This document shows, in pieces, positions 41,401-55,700 of a stretch of DNA of 64,000 nucleotides. The first letter of the stretch is position 1. Every line of letters starts with the position of its first letter. The stretch is from Lates calcarifer (taxonomy: Eukaryota > Chordata > Actinopteri > Centropomidae). The notes beneath the pieces are model-generated. The model did not search any database and was not told the DNA's origin. It saw nothing but the letters and a program-made list of their open reading frames with translations. The stretch spans positions 23,686,307 to 23,750,306 of the forward strand of contig NC_066845.1 in NCBI RefSeq assembly GCF_001640805.2, read 5' to 3'. Position numbers and translations under genes: made by a program.

Positions 41401-44400
41401 ATACTCTTATGAAAATTAAAGTCGATTGGGTGTCAGCTGCATGAAAGGGCACCCTCATTTTTTCTTGTCGGTGTGGAGGCAGACACAGATACCGTGTTCC
41501 CGCTCGGCCTGATAGCAAATTCTTAGGAGGTGGAACACGACTGTGGTCAAGGCTGCTCGTGTCCTTCTCTGCCTCTGCTCTGCTTTTGTACGCGTGAAAG
41601 ATTGAAAACTTCGGGTCCCTGGCTTGGCAACAGAGGGGGAAACGCTTTGGGTGGAAAAAGGAGTCGAGCACTCTGTGATTCACTGATGACAAGAGCGAGG
41701 AGAGGGACAACAAAAAATGTCATTATCTCTGGCTCCAGCGGTGCACTGTGTCTTCATTGTGTAAGGCCAAAAGATCAGGGTCTGCCTGAGAAGAATGTGG
41801 CCTTGTTGATAAGGAGAGTACAACAGATAATAAGTAATGATGTAATGATTTGATGGTCTTGTTTGTTCTTGATAGAGCAAGCCACATTTCTGTATCATGA
41901 TGGTGTTTAGGTGTAGGTACATCTGTCGCCTGCAGATGGTGCTGTTGTCAGTAGTTTCAGCTTTGGGTGGCATGACCAGAAAAATCATGTAAGGTTCAGT
42001 TAGTATGTCTCCTTTTCCTATGTAAAGATCAATCAACAGTATCTTAGATAATTAGCATGAAAGATCATTCTCACTGTGGTTTTTGCTGCCAGCTAGGAGA
42101 ATAAAATCATAAAAGTCTAGTTCAGGTCTGCTGCTGGATGCATGGATTTGTAAACACACGTCCATTTATCTAAATCATAAAAAATATACCATCATCTCCG
42201 TATTTAATGATGTCAAACACCACCCCTGAGCTGATATTTGTCTTATTTGTTGCCTCCTCTGCGTGTGTTTTCGTCCAGGGAGTCGCTCGGCGTCGTCCCC
42301 CAGCCTGTCGGCCGGTGGCAGGGCTCACGCCGAGGGAACGTCCGACCTGCTGATGGAGTCCCCCTATTACAACTTCTACCAGCCGTCACGCTACCCCACC
42401 TACTACAGCAACCTCTACAACTATCAGCAATACCAGGTAACTAACAATAGCCACCCTACTGTTTGTTTAAAAGCCCCACTTTTTAAGGTTCCCCACCCTC
42501 TCAACCCCCCCGCCCCAACAGCACATTAATGTGTTCATATGAAGTGCGTTGTTGATACTGGTCCCGCTTGTTGGTTACCTGCAATGTGTGTTTAACTTGG
42601 CTTTGCCTCAGGGGATGATGGGGTGTGTGTGCATGCTTCAAGCTACATTGCAACTCATCATCTTATTTATATTCTCCTCCTAGGCTGAAAAAGACTTTAG
42701 CCAGGGTTCATCTGTTGTTGGGTTCTTAAATCTGCTTATATTTAATGTTTAAATATTTAATTTCAAGATACAGTTCAGCTTAATTTTAGTCTTGTCATGG
42801 TGGAAAAACCTCTGAGGCAGCATTTAGACCATAGTTAGACAATAAATTATTTTCCAGTTTAAAAGAAAAATTAATTTACTGAGCAATTACTTCAAAACTT
42901 TAGATGCACAGAAAGCAAATAAACCTTTTTCTGCCCATGTTTTTCCATTGTTGTGGTCAAAAAGAGTCCTCACATTAGAGTAAGAGAATAAAATAAATAA
43001 TAATGTATAATAAATGGAGGGTATCAATCCAGTTTGAACCCAACCCAACATTTAAAAACATTTTTTAGTAACTTTTGTTTGATGTTTACTGTCGTGGCTC
43101 AGAGTGATGGTACAGCAGTGTGTAGACTGATTACAGTGGTTAGAGCGACGGCTCTTACACTGAGAGATTTAGGATTCAGCTTGTGACCAGTTGCACGAGT
43201 CATATGCAAGAGCTGAGCCGAAAGCCTCGCTGCTACGTGTTAAAGGAGATGGATTGGGCGCACAGGAAGTGATGTACTGGTGTCATCTATTTGTGTATTT
43301 GTTTGCATGGTGGAACTGAGCTGTTTCATGATACAGGAAGATAAGATGAGCTGCTCAGCTACAAGTCACCTCAGCACGTAAAGGGTCACTTTCTCTCATC
43401 TTATCATGTAACTGTCGCTGTAATATGAAGCTCATGTCAGTTGGAGCCCCTGAACTGTGTGGAAAAACAAAACCATCGGACTCTGATCTTTTTTAAATTA
43501 AAGTATTAAGTTATTAAAGGGAGGAAAACTGAATGGACACAACATCCAGGGTTTTTCATGGTGACAGCTCATTGCGTTTAATTTGTAGGTTAAGATTCCC
43601 TCAGTGTTCATAGTTCAGGAGGTTTTTTCCAGGAGCTGAATCATCCTCAGAACAAACCGACCCAATAATTAATACTGGAAAAAACACAGAGCAAAGTAGT
43701 TTCACGTTAAAAATCAGTATTTTTACGGTGTTTTTCGGTGGACCCAGGTTAATAAGCAGCTGCGGCTAACGTTAGCTCAGCTTGATTTAGGTTGGGATTC
43801 CTTCAGTGTCAGTCATTCAGGAGATTTTTACTGGGAGCTGAATTATCGAGTTATCGTGTATATTTGCGTATGCAAAAGTTTGGTTTTGACTCAGAGTTTT
43901 GCCCCACTGAGTGTTTGGTTATGTGACTAGGCTCGACTGTCAGTTTCAGGAACAGAACCTGGAAGTTTTGGTTTCACTTTAGCTCCATAGATGAAACTAT
44001 AGTCTACTCAGATTGGTTTACAGGTGTCTGACTCCTCAAACATAGCTCCAGTTATTCTTCATACCAGTTTACTCTAATCATTGAAACCTGTGACCTCAGA
44101 AACATTTGAATTGAAATCACTGGCATTTTTCCCCATGTTTCCTGTCTGTCTCTGTCTGTCTCTCAAGACAAAAATACATGAATGAACACATTTAGGCTTT
44201 GCAAGTTAAAAAGTATTATCAATTAATCTATTATTTTTAATGAATTTATTGATTATTTAGTGTAAAATGTAATCAAGAATCCATACAGACACAGGAAATC
44301 AAAATCAGTAACGTATATCACCGCATTTAAGCTGGAGTGAGGAAATATTTGGCGGTTTTGCCTCATAAACAATTAATTAATTATCAAGTTTGGTTAATTT

Positions 44401-45701
44401 TTATGTTAACTGACAAATAAATTAGTTGATTTATTGTTTCAGCAGCGATTAAAGGCTGTTTTACGCTGATTTAGAGAATAACAGACTTTGAGAGTTAAAC
44501 TGTAAAAACAGGAATCAGTCACAGACAAAAGCAACGTGATGAAAAGTTTACAAGTTGCAGTAAAACCCTGAATAGAAGCAAGTGTTATCAAACTTATATT
44601 ATATTATATAAAAGCAGACAAAGGGTGATTTTGATGTGACAGTGATGTAACACAAAGCAGAGCTCCTGGTGCGTTTATGGACATTAGAAGTTCATTTTCT
44701 TTGTGTCTGGTAGTAATTTATATAAATGTTTATTTCTTAGTTTTTTCCTGAGAGATGGATGATGGTGTCTGCTTTAATGCCGACCCTTGCGTCATAACGT
44801 AGGACACATCAGGGAGACACACACTCATGGTCCTTCATCCTTCCACCCATCTGTATATTCACACTGATTTATGCTTAAATGTATCTCTGTTGTGTCAAAT
44901 GAGATGAGCTTGTGCGTGAAGCAAATTAGATTTATAACTCTCCAGTGTTCTCTGATGAGGTAGTTTGTTTTTTTATGAAGAGCGTTTGTCCATCTCCACC
45001 CTGCTCCACCTCCCTCTGAGTTCCCCCCAGTAGCAACATCTAGTTTTGGGGTCACTGCCTCCGCTAACCTGCTAGCGCACAGCAGAGCCTGAATTGCAAA
45101 GGTTAATGGTATTGTCTGTCGGCGGAGGAAAAAACCGCTACGCTTGAGCGCTCGAAGGAGAAAGTGAGCACATTAATGCTAATCAGTTAGCGCTCTTTAG
45201 CATAATTTAGCCATCCTCCTTTGTGATTTATGATATTTTCAGTGAAGTTGTCAGGTTGAGAGGGCTGCTTGCTATGGTTATTCAAATTCATGGACCAGCC
45301 TTTTTCTTTTCTTTTTTTTTTTTTTTGTATTTGCATGAAGAGCTGGTTATTTGAAGACACCACAAATACACAGACACACAATTTGTAGCTAGAAATAAGA
45401 GAAGCAGTTAATCACAGTTAGTTATCTCTTTTCTCTTGTGTCTCCTCTGTCTCCTTTACCTGTCCTAAACCTCCACAGTTTAATGGGCTATGCTCCAGTT
45501 TTAGCTTCCCCCCGAACTGAAGTGATTATCCTTGAGTTACTCAATTTTGATTTTGTCTCCATATTTGCTGCAGAGCACTGATCTGCACTATCCAGAGAAC
45601 ACAGTGTTGGGCTGTGACATCTTTTTGACTTTCAGTCATTCAGTTTCTGAAGGTGGTGCTCTTTTCTCCATCATAACATCAGGTCAAAATATACTTTATA
45701 T

Positions 45702-45739
<38 letters not shown>

Positions 45740-48700
45740 ATGAACAAAACTTTTAGTATTTCATGCCAGAAATGTGGAAAGTTGTTTGTTTACAAATTCA
45801 AGTTGAGTTGTGTTGCAGTCTTCTATCAAAATATCATGTTTGTTTTTATCTGTTTTATCTGTTCTGTCTTTATATTTTACACCCAAACAACAACATCTTT
45901 TTGCAAAATCTCCTTTATTATTACAGCAAGTTCCTAATCTATTGCTACGCTGCCTTCCTCTTGCAAAATATCAATTTCTCTTTGCATTATCAGTCAACTT
46001 ATTGCATCAACTACGTGACATATTGCAGTAAGTGCACATGATTTAATGAAGTAGTTTATTTTCCTTAGTCAACATCATTGAAATCAGCTGTAAAAAAAAG
46101 TGCAGTAAAATATTAATTTCCTTCAAAAATTTGACCTATTCTAGTAGTAGTGATTGTCATAATCCAGTGCTCTTCTCACTACTAAGGAAACACAGTAGTC
46201 TTTATCAGTGTAAGGCCATCTACCTCCTCCTCTCCTGTGCGCTCAGTGGTGCTTGGCTGTCATGCAGGTGGATGATGATAATATAAGGGTGGTGTAGAGC
46301 TTCCAGACAGGAGATGGTGCCAGATAAGGAGACAGTCCCTCTCAGGGAGGTAAGGAAGAGCCCCCCCAGGAGTCGGCACGTTAGCCAGGGAGTTTGTGCG
46401 CAGATGGGTGGCGTCATTTTGCTCAAAGAAAAAAATATTACTTGCGTTTGTTTTCAGATTTTAACTCAGTGGGTTATTGCAGAAAGTTCCTGTGGTGTTA
46501 TTCCCGTGTTAACCCAAGGTAACAGTGCAGTGTGGAGGTCACTCGTCAGTATGATTTTTGGTACGGTGGGGAAAACATAAGATTGAATTTCCTTTTTATT
46601 TATTTTGAAAACCACGATACAGTGGCTCATAGGCCACGCATGGTGTAGGAATTAAGGCCTTCAATCACTTGTGTGAGGTCAAAAAGTAATATGAAGGAAA
46701 ACAAGAGGCAGTATGTCAACAAAACTATGCACACACACAGACCAATGTTATTGTTGAGCTCAAGCACTGAAAGGATGTTATGTTTAAATCCCATAGTCAG
46801 AGTATTGTAGCATATCTGAAGTGATGAACACTGCCAGGGAAGCGGTCATTGGTTTGTCCCTCGGCTGCTTGAACACAGAAGGAGAGTGGCACCTCAGGCT
46901 GTTTTAAATTGCCTCTAGTAATCGACACACTTTGGAGCGATTTCCACATAAAATCCCATCCAAATATGAGCATTGGCTCAATCTCAACACTACATTGTGC
47001 AGATTTTAGTGTCAAACAAGGTAAAGAAAAAAATCAGTACTACAATATCATATTTTCCTGATCAAAAAGACTTTTTTGAGACTGAATAACATCATCAACA
47101 TTCATCTGTATGTTACTTTGACACCTAAACATTGTTGCAGACCAAGCTGCACTGCAAAATCTGATCAGACCAAAAGGATCCACTGCCAATGCAGTGACGG
47201 GTCAGAGCTGTTTTTGCAGCACAAGGAGGACCTACACAATATTAGGCAGGTGGTTTTAATGTTGTGGCTGATTGTATATACCAGACTTGTCAATTTGAAC
47301 ATAAATACGTACATTTAACTCATCACTTTCCAGAATTTCTTTAAGTCTTCCTCAGATGTTCACTCTTCACGTCATTCACTTCATCCTTTCATCTTCCATT
47401 TTGACTTCTCTTAATCAATATTCACTGAAATACTTTGGAACAATATAGGTCCATCGTTACAACCAATATCTACATTATCCTTATTTAAAAACATCTGAAA
47501 ATGACTCTAATTGGCAAAGATTTCACTGTACTGCATCAACTAATATGTAAATTACACATTACTATCAGTTTTGCTTAGATTTGAAACTTTGTTCCTAGTG
47601 TAACTGTTGTTAATTATATAGCGGTTGTATCTTTATATTGGCTTCCAATCTCTCCTGCACAGTGTTCAGGTTTATTTTAAAATTCTGACTGTCTTTTATT
47701 TTTATGTGCAAATAAACTAAAACTAAAACAGCCACACAAACATCATAGAACAACCCTCACTTGGTGGATTATTTTGTGTACCACCATTATTACATGTACC
47801 ATCACTGTCTGAGTCGATAGAGGCATGCAGAAGGCCTGAACTGACTTAATGAAGTTACAAACTGTAGTCGAAATGATAGAGAAAGGTTTATAATTCAATA
47901 ACTATTTATATGGCACAGTTTAAGCAAGAGTGTATCTGCCTATCACCAGTGGATGTAAACCTTTTCTGTAAGTATGACAAAACTCGCCTTTTTGTTTGTG
48001 AGCAACTTTCAACTAAGACACTTTTGCTCGGCGCCGTATGTGTCCAGCAAACCGTAAGCTTAGTGCACTTTCAAGGCTCCAGTCCAATCTCTATTGTATT
48101 TTTCACAGCCTAATACAAGAGCTGAGTGTTGCTTAAATAACAGTTTATAAAGCTGTCGGAGAATTGATGGTGTGGACAATACGGGTGACGTATTACAGGC
48201 TGACAGAAATCAAATTCCATAAAAGTGAAATTGAAAACCCTCCGTGAAGGCGGCCTTGCTGCTGAGTAGACAGCTCGTTTTAAAGTTTTCAGAGGACTGG
48301 AGAAAGCCGGCGCTGTGTTGCAGCCCATTTTTAGAACAAGTCAGGGACCTGTGAAATCAAACACCACTAATTTTCTGTCACATATTACTTTATGTCTGTA
48401 TTTCTTCTTGTCAGTTTAGGTTGTTAAAGTGTAGCCCGTGAATATCTGATGTCTGATTTTTGGGGGATTGTGCAGTCATATGTGAAAGGGGTGATAAAAC
48501 AATGCAGTTTATATTGTATTTTAAAATATCAAATGGTAGATGCAGAGGATATTCTTTAGATAAAAGTACTAATGTAAACACACCACAGGGTTTTACATCT
48601 TATTTATAAAAGAAAATAATGAGAAATAAATAGTATTTCATTTCAAAACCCATATGTTTCTAAGATTACATCCTGATTTTGTAGTGGAAAAAAATGCCTT

Positions 48701-49666
48701 CAAGGACATGGCACCATCTGAAGTCAGAGACCTACTGCAGCACAAAGTTACAGCTTGTATTATTTTGTTGATGATTTCGCCTTGAGCTTGTTCCTGCAGA
48801 GAATAAAAAGTAGCAATGACTTACCAAGCAAAGTCAAAGGCTCGTAGGCAGAAGGTTTTGTCACTCGTCCTGATTAGCCGCCCACTTTGAAATGCCATCT
48901 AAGCTGAAGCAGAGAGTGTGACCAACATCTAAAAGGAAACAGCTGCTTATCTTCTTTATTTTGATTTGCTTAGCTTTGAGCTGTTGTGGTTATTGTTGGG
49001 CCTTCTTGCGATAATGAGCGTCACCTAATGGCCGTATAACACACGCTACTGTCATGTGATTAAACACAGCGGGACATTCCCTACAGTATTTTAAGCAAAC
49101 TGACTGACAGAGAATGAAATTACAATTACAGAAAATTAATTTGCAACTATTTTTGTCATAGATTGATCTTTTAAAGTAAATTTTTGAGCAAAAAATGATA
49201 AATATTCTGGAAGATTTGCTGATTTTCTTGTCATATGTGATATTAAATTTTTATTTTTTGATTTTCTACTATTGGTCAGACAAAATTAGACATTTAAAGA
49301 TGTCAGCCTGAGCTTTAGGAAATCACGATGGCCATCTTTCACCATTTTCTGACATTTATAAGCTTCTCGGTTAGTTGATCAATTGAGAAAATAATCACTG
49401 GTTGCCTCCCTATTCTGTTGTCAGCCTTAAAATACCCAAACACAGAATCATCACACCTACAGGACCTGAGTCTTTGGTGGATTGTGTTATATCATTGCCT
49501 GTGTTTGTGTTTCCTCGTCTGAAGCAGATGCCCCACAGCGACAGCCGCCTGTCCGGCCACAGCGTGTCCTCTCAGTACCGCATGCACTCCTATTACCCAG
49601 CAGCCACTTACCTGACTCAGGGCCTGGGCTCCACCACCTGTGTGCCACCCATCTTCAGCCTGGAGG

Positions 49667-49700
<34 letters not shown>

Positions 49701-52700
49701 CTGCTCTGAGGCAATGACAGCCTGTGAGTGACACACAAAAACACACACTCACTCACTCACAAACACACCTCTCAGGCCCCATAAAGTTTTACCCAGACTT
49801 TATCAACAGTGTGGTTAAGTACATTCAAGGGAGGATTGCACTCAAGTCAAGAGTGCCATAAAATTTCTAAGATGAAATTAGTCTAAAGTGAAGCTTTTTT
49901 ACCTTTACTAGACTTAGTTTTTACTTTACTTCAAATAGAGGATTGTGTATATCGGTCTGACTCCACTTAAACTCGTGTGAGGTGTCGGAGAAACACCTTA
50001 CTTTTTCTGTTTAAAATGTGACATAAAGCTCATTAAACTCCTGCTGTACCATTTCTCATTTACAGTCATGAATGGAAGTGAAAAAACACACATTTATAGC
50101 AATAATCTGCAGTGCGCCTCGGTTTCTTTTCACCATGTTTAAGGAGGAATTAGATCTGATGTCTGATTTCTAACCTTGCAGCTGTAGATTTCTGGCACTC
50201 TCAAGTCTACGCCACCAATCTCAGATGACAATCTCTCAGCTGAGCGTGGCTGCGGACGACTTGTGGTTGCCTGGTTTTTTTTTTTTGCCTTTCTCAGTAC
50301 CTGTGACCTTTTGGTAAATCAGATTGTGTGTGTTGCTTAATATGTTCAGGAAAGTATTTGTGGAAGAATGCATGTAAGTGCAGGATGAGAGGGAGATAAG
50401 AGGGATGATACAGCATGATGCAGTGGGAGAGAGAGGGAGGGATACTGGGCGTACTGGAAGGCCTGTGCAAACTGAACATTACTGGGAATTTCAAACTTTC
50501 TTTGTTAGAGAAATGTCTTTTTATCATCATTATAGGCCTGTTTCAAAAGTGTATTGCTCATTTTAGAGGAATTTTACACACAAGTGTATGGGTTCCAAGT
50601 TCTGTGAGGCATTTGCGTCAAGGAAAAATATCTAATGTTGCAAATCGCAGCTTGAATGTCACAAATGAAAATGAAACAGAACCCAAAGAATGAGTGGGAG
50701 AAAAGTCTGTAAGTGGCACTCTTTTCTTTGTCTGTGCAGCCTTGCTTAACAATAAATGTCTTGTTCTTTGTCCAGTTTCAAGCCCCAATTCTAACCTTAT
50801 TTTTGTTGTCCTCTGATTTGACCCTTGTTCATATACGTGAAGAACATATAGACTGAAATGTTGCAGATCAATATACCAATATGCCCTCTTAAACACCTGT
50901 CACACATTCAGGTGTGCAGAGATACTTGCTGTTTGAAGTCGGAATTGTGTAAAATCAAGCTTTATTTTTCCTCTAATTAACGAGCTCTGACTGGTGATAG
51001 CCAGATTTGTCTTGAATGGATTGTGACTGGCAGAAGGCAGGGCCTGTTACAGGTCTCCTTTTGATCTCAAGTGAAAGAGATCAAGAGATTTTGTACATTT
51101 AATTTGCAAATATCTTATGGTGGATGAAAATAATAGACACACACCAAACTCCATTTAAAATTCTTCATATTTTCAGAGTTTCCTGGCTGGATATGAGAGA
51201 TGAACGCGGGTTTTTAATGACTTCTAAGTCTTTTTAACTGATCTACAGTTCGGCATTACTCCTGAATTTCCTGGGTCTAATTCCGGCAGTTTAAGTTGCT
51301 GACTATCACTCAGTTAGAGGGAGGTCGTACCTGCTCACCAGAGGCACCATTCTTCCTATTACTAGTCGGTGTATCATCAAAATGATTCTGAAGCTGTTAT
51401 TTTAAGGTAAAATAATTCATAAAGCTACTTTAAATACGGCAATTTGATCCGTTATCTTGCAGTAAAACCCAGCTCAGTTCCTTTTAAGCCTGTGACTAGA
51501 ACAAGGAGGTCATTTCCTTTTCAGGAATTAAAAGATGAAGTGGTTGCCTTTCCATAACAAAATCATACTGTGTATTCTTACTCATTCATAAAGGACATAG
51601 GGGAGGAGTGTCATTAGTACAACGTCAACATCCTTCTTTAAGTCAAACAGACTTCTGACACCACTGACATCACAAACCTAAAGACCCCCGCATCTCCCCC
51701 TTCTACCTGTATTTGTCTCTGACTTTCACCTGTCCGTTTCCTGTGAGGGTCCCATGTCGGGGCCTCCTGCGGTGAATCGCCACGCTCCATTACAGGATAA
51801 CAACAGCTCTCAGCGGGTGGTCCCACGTTTGGACTCCTGAGAACCAGAGAAACAAATCAGGGGTTTTCAACCTGTTTTTAAATTTCATGATTCACCCCAA
51901 ACATTGAAGAAATATCCATGTGCAACCTCTCGTCACAGGTGGCATATTTCTCTTTATATCCAATCAAACAGTGATTTTTCCCTTTAGAATTTTGAACTTA
52001 AAATTTGAAGGGGAAGTAACCCGCTTTAATACATATTGTAAAACAGGAATCTTTTACAAAACTGAGACACTGAGGGGTAGAATTTGTGTAACATTACTTT
52101 TGAATAATGCAGCCTTTATACTAACTTAACTATAATAACCTTAGCCCGGTGTTTACTGGCCAAAAATTAAAAAAAAAAAAACAAACAAACATATTTTATT
52201 TGTTATTTACCTAATTTATGTGCTTCAGTTTCTTTTCAGCTCAGTGTGAGAGTCTGTACTGTGTTTTCCTGTCATTTACATTAGCATTTAAAGTGCAAGA
52301 AAAGCTCCTACAGGTGAACTGCAACAGTTCACTGTTGCAGTCCACTCATGATAATTAAGGAAGGACGAGGTGTAAATTAGAAGTAAAACTGTAACAGTAC
52401 AACCCTTTTTTGTGAACCACAAACAACTAATAGACAAAATAAAAGATATGTCACATTGCCGCTCATAATACACATTTCGCGTCGTCATTTGTACGTAGTT
52501 AAGGCAGGAATTTTCATATATGCTGATGCCAATAATGAACTCTTTACGTTTTTATCAGGCAATACCGATGTGCAGATATCATTGTGCATCCCTGATTAAT
52601 TTGAATATTACTGAGACACTTAACTGTTTCACTAAAGAAAAAGCAAAGACTTCACTTCTTTTGTCAAGAACCCAGGGGTCATCTTTGCCATACACGGTCA

Positions 52701-55700
52701 TAATTTCAGTATCTGTTGGTATACAGAGCTAATAGAGGAAGTTTCTTGGTCGTGACTCAGGTTTGATTCAGCGTTCTGTCAAAGAGCCTAAACATCTGAT
52801 GCTCACTCGGTGCTAAATCCAGCATGTGGGTCAGAATCGTATCTACATAGGAGGTTTCCATCGATCGAGGATGAACCCCAGTTACCACAGAGGAGGCTTT
52901 TTATAAGAGCTAAGATGCTGTGTGTGAAACATTTTGAGTCCTACGTCTGATGTGTACAGTTACGTATGTGTGTAAATATCTTGGATTGGAATGTGGCCTT
53001 GATGTTGTTCCATATCTTGTCCTCTGAGTTGAATCCATCAGCAGCGTTGTGGGCGTGCTGTTCTTGCAAGCACCATATAATGAACTTTTTATTTTACGTA
53101 GTGAGGCTGCAAGGTTGTTTCTTTGTTTCTATTTCAAAAGGTGCTGTAGCTTTTCTCTGTCTTCTGAATGACTGGATATCTACAGTAACGTGAAGCTTTA
53201 TCTCCAACTGGAACTGAAATGATTAGTTTAGTATTTCATTAAATAGTCAAGCAACAGAAAATGAATCTGTCTTGTCACCTCAGCACAGAATGAACAGATG
53301 TTCTGTGGTTGTAGCTCCTCAAATGTGAAGATTATTAAAAGAAAAAAGATGAATTAGAATGCCTTTGGGCAGTTTTGGACTTGGGATGCTACTAGTATTT
53401 CCTCGATTCCTTGATCATTTAGTCTATAAGGTGTGAAGAAATAATGAGAATGTCCAAGACATCCCACCTTAATGTCCTGAAATGACATGTTTTGCCTGAT
53501 TAAAAGTCCCAATACCCAGAAAATATTCTGTTTAATATCATAGATTACGGAGAAAACTTGCAAATATTCATGCTGTTGTTGTCAATTCTTGCTTAGAATA
53601 TCACTTAAATGATTAATTGATTGTCAAAATTGTTGTGATTAATTGACTTGAGTACTTTTTTAGCTTCAGGTGCTCCTCACATATTCATGTGAGCACCTGC
53701 TAAGCTAAGCTTCTTTTCCGTTTGCTTCAGTGCGTCAGAATTCAGCCACATCTCCTTTTTTAATTCTTGACTTGTTTCGTTTTAACCAAACATGTTGTGG
53801 ACCTTCGGCTCAGGCCGCGAGCAGGAAATAGCTGTGAGCTCCGAGCCTACCTGCCCTCCCCTTCTACCTGGCTGCCAAACAACGCCCTGTCAGATTTATC
53901 TCCCTCCCAGGATAGGGCTAATCAGTTGGCCAAATACAGAGATCCAAATAACCTTCAGGAGTGCCACGCTGTCCTTTCCCCTCCTCCTCCTCCTCCTCCT
54001 TCTCCCCTCTCTCCCCCCGCCCTCCCCCCTCCGCAGGCCCCTCGCTGTCTCCGCAAAATTGCCTTCTGGAGTTAGTGAGCGGGAACAGTTAAGATTTACA
54101 AACAATGATGAAGCTTGTCATGCGTCTTTCTCCATCCGTCACGGCGGGCCGGGCGGAGCTGTGGGTAGAGCCGTCCTGGTGTTCTTCATAAAAGCCAGCT
54201 CTCTGTGAAATACGCCCCCGGCCGGCCTGTTTACTGCCCCGCGCTCGTCAGCAGCCCCGCCGCCGTAAATCGCCGAGCGGGAGGTGACAGCGCAGTCCAT
54301 CAAAACTCCCACCCCACCTCGCTGCCCTCCCAACATCTCACCTCACACTGCCCCCCCCACCCTTCCTCTTCCTCCCTTTCATATACACACACTCACACTG
54401 TTTCTCCACAAACACCCGCCCTCCTTCCTCCTCTAGGATCTAACCGGGGAGGCTCAGATGAGCTGCCCCAAAAGAGTTATGGCTGTTTCAGTCTTACAGG
54501 AGACAGCTTCGAGCCGAGTCTGTCAGTGTTTATGTTCTTTCTTTTTTGTCCTTGTCTAGACTTTTTTTTTTTAATTTAAAACTGCGCAAAGTTTGCGAGC
54601 TGTCAGCACAGCAACTTTCCTTTCATGTACTTTTTACCTTTTTTTTTTCCAAAAATGAGATTTACACTAAAGTCAGACCTCAGTCGAGCGCCGCTGTGCT
54701 GGCTGTACGTTTGTCTGTTTTTGTTATATTGGTGTCAGCACAGAGCGTACTGTAATTTAAATGCAAATCAGATTGTTGAGGTATTGCAGATGTTAATCCT
54801 GCTAATCGATAGACCTGTGTGAGCCCATTAAGTTAGAAATCCATTACTATCTTTCTAGATGATATTCTATTGATTTTCCTCGCTTCAATCTATACTGTAC
54901 TGTACACCAAAGTGAGTTACTGCGTATAAAGTCTGTCGTTTCAGGTTCTCAGCCTCCTCTGCAAAAAAAAAGAAGGTGGAAAAAAACGACAGAGAGATTG
55001 GCGTCAGTAAGTTTCTTTGTTTCGTGTGTAAAATGGGCTTTACCTGCTTTCATATCAGATTACCTCAAACTTCACACCCACACACTTTCCCACACACACA
55101 TAAACAACTAAGGAAGTCCCTTCAAACACACACTCATTGTATGTACGTGAACACACACACACACACACCGGGGCCACACTCATTCTGGAGATGTCAAAAA
55201 GGCCTCTCACTCTTTTGGATTTATTAAACCTGAAACTAATCGGTACTTCTAACCCGAGAGGTGACCTTTTCAAAGGAAGTGCTGTTTCATGTCATGTAGC
55301 AGCCAGAGTTCATTTCCTTGGTCACTGACAAGCTGAAAACATCAGTCAGCTCAGTGCATGTACTCTGTTGTTTCACGACCTGGAAAAAGGGAAAGGCTAG
55401 AAAAGCAAAGGCTGTTTGTTTGGATTTTGCTGCTGTGTTTGCACTAATACAGACAAATAATCTTTACTACACGTCATCAAGTTGTTGTACCTCAAGTATC
55501 TCAATAAATATTACATTTGTTAGAAAAGAAAATACTTGTTTCAGCATATTTTGAGCATGTAGTCAGAATCTGCTCCAGATCTTTATGTTGTCAAAACAAT
55601 GTTTGTACTGTATGCAACCAAATTGTGGAAACGAAATTAACTTTTCAACCAAACTTAAGCAGGTTTTAACCTCCTTTAACCTGTTCACATGGCATTTTCT

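Larger units (their letters stand above)
42437..49527 (+). other. dmrt1 intron 3 (7.1 kb)
   Basis: Contains family B repeats (43560-43860), family A fragments (about 44190-44450 and 49110-49400), an ATT microsatellite (45705-45738) and a Tc1 remnant (47110-47285). Possible conserved-looking non-coding islands occur at about 48120-48340 and 48820-49090. No nested gene was recognised. Confidence 0.8.

Noticed and set aside
53767..54208. Overlapping plus-strand frames with proline runs
   Set aside because: They are translations of a CTC/CCT-rich island with no splice sites or recognisable domain; kept only as a possible regulatory island.
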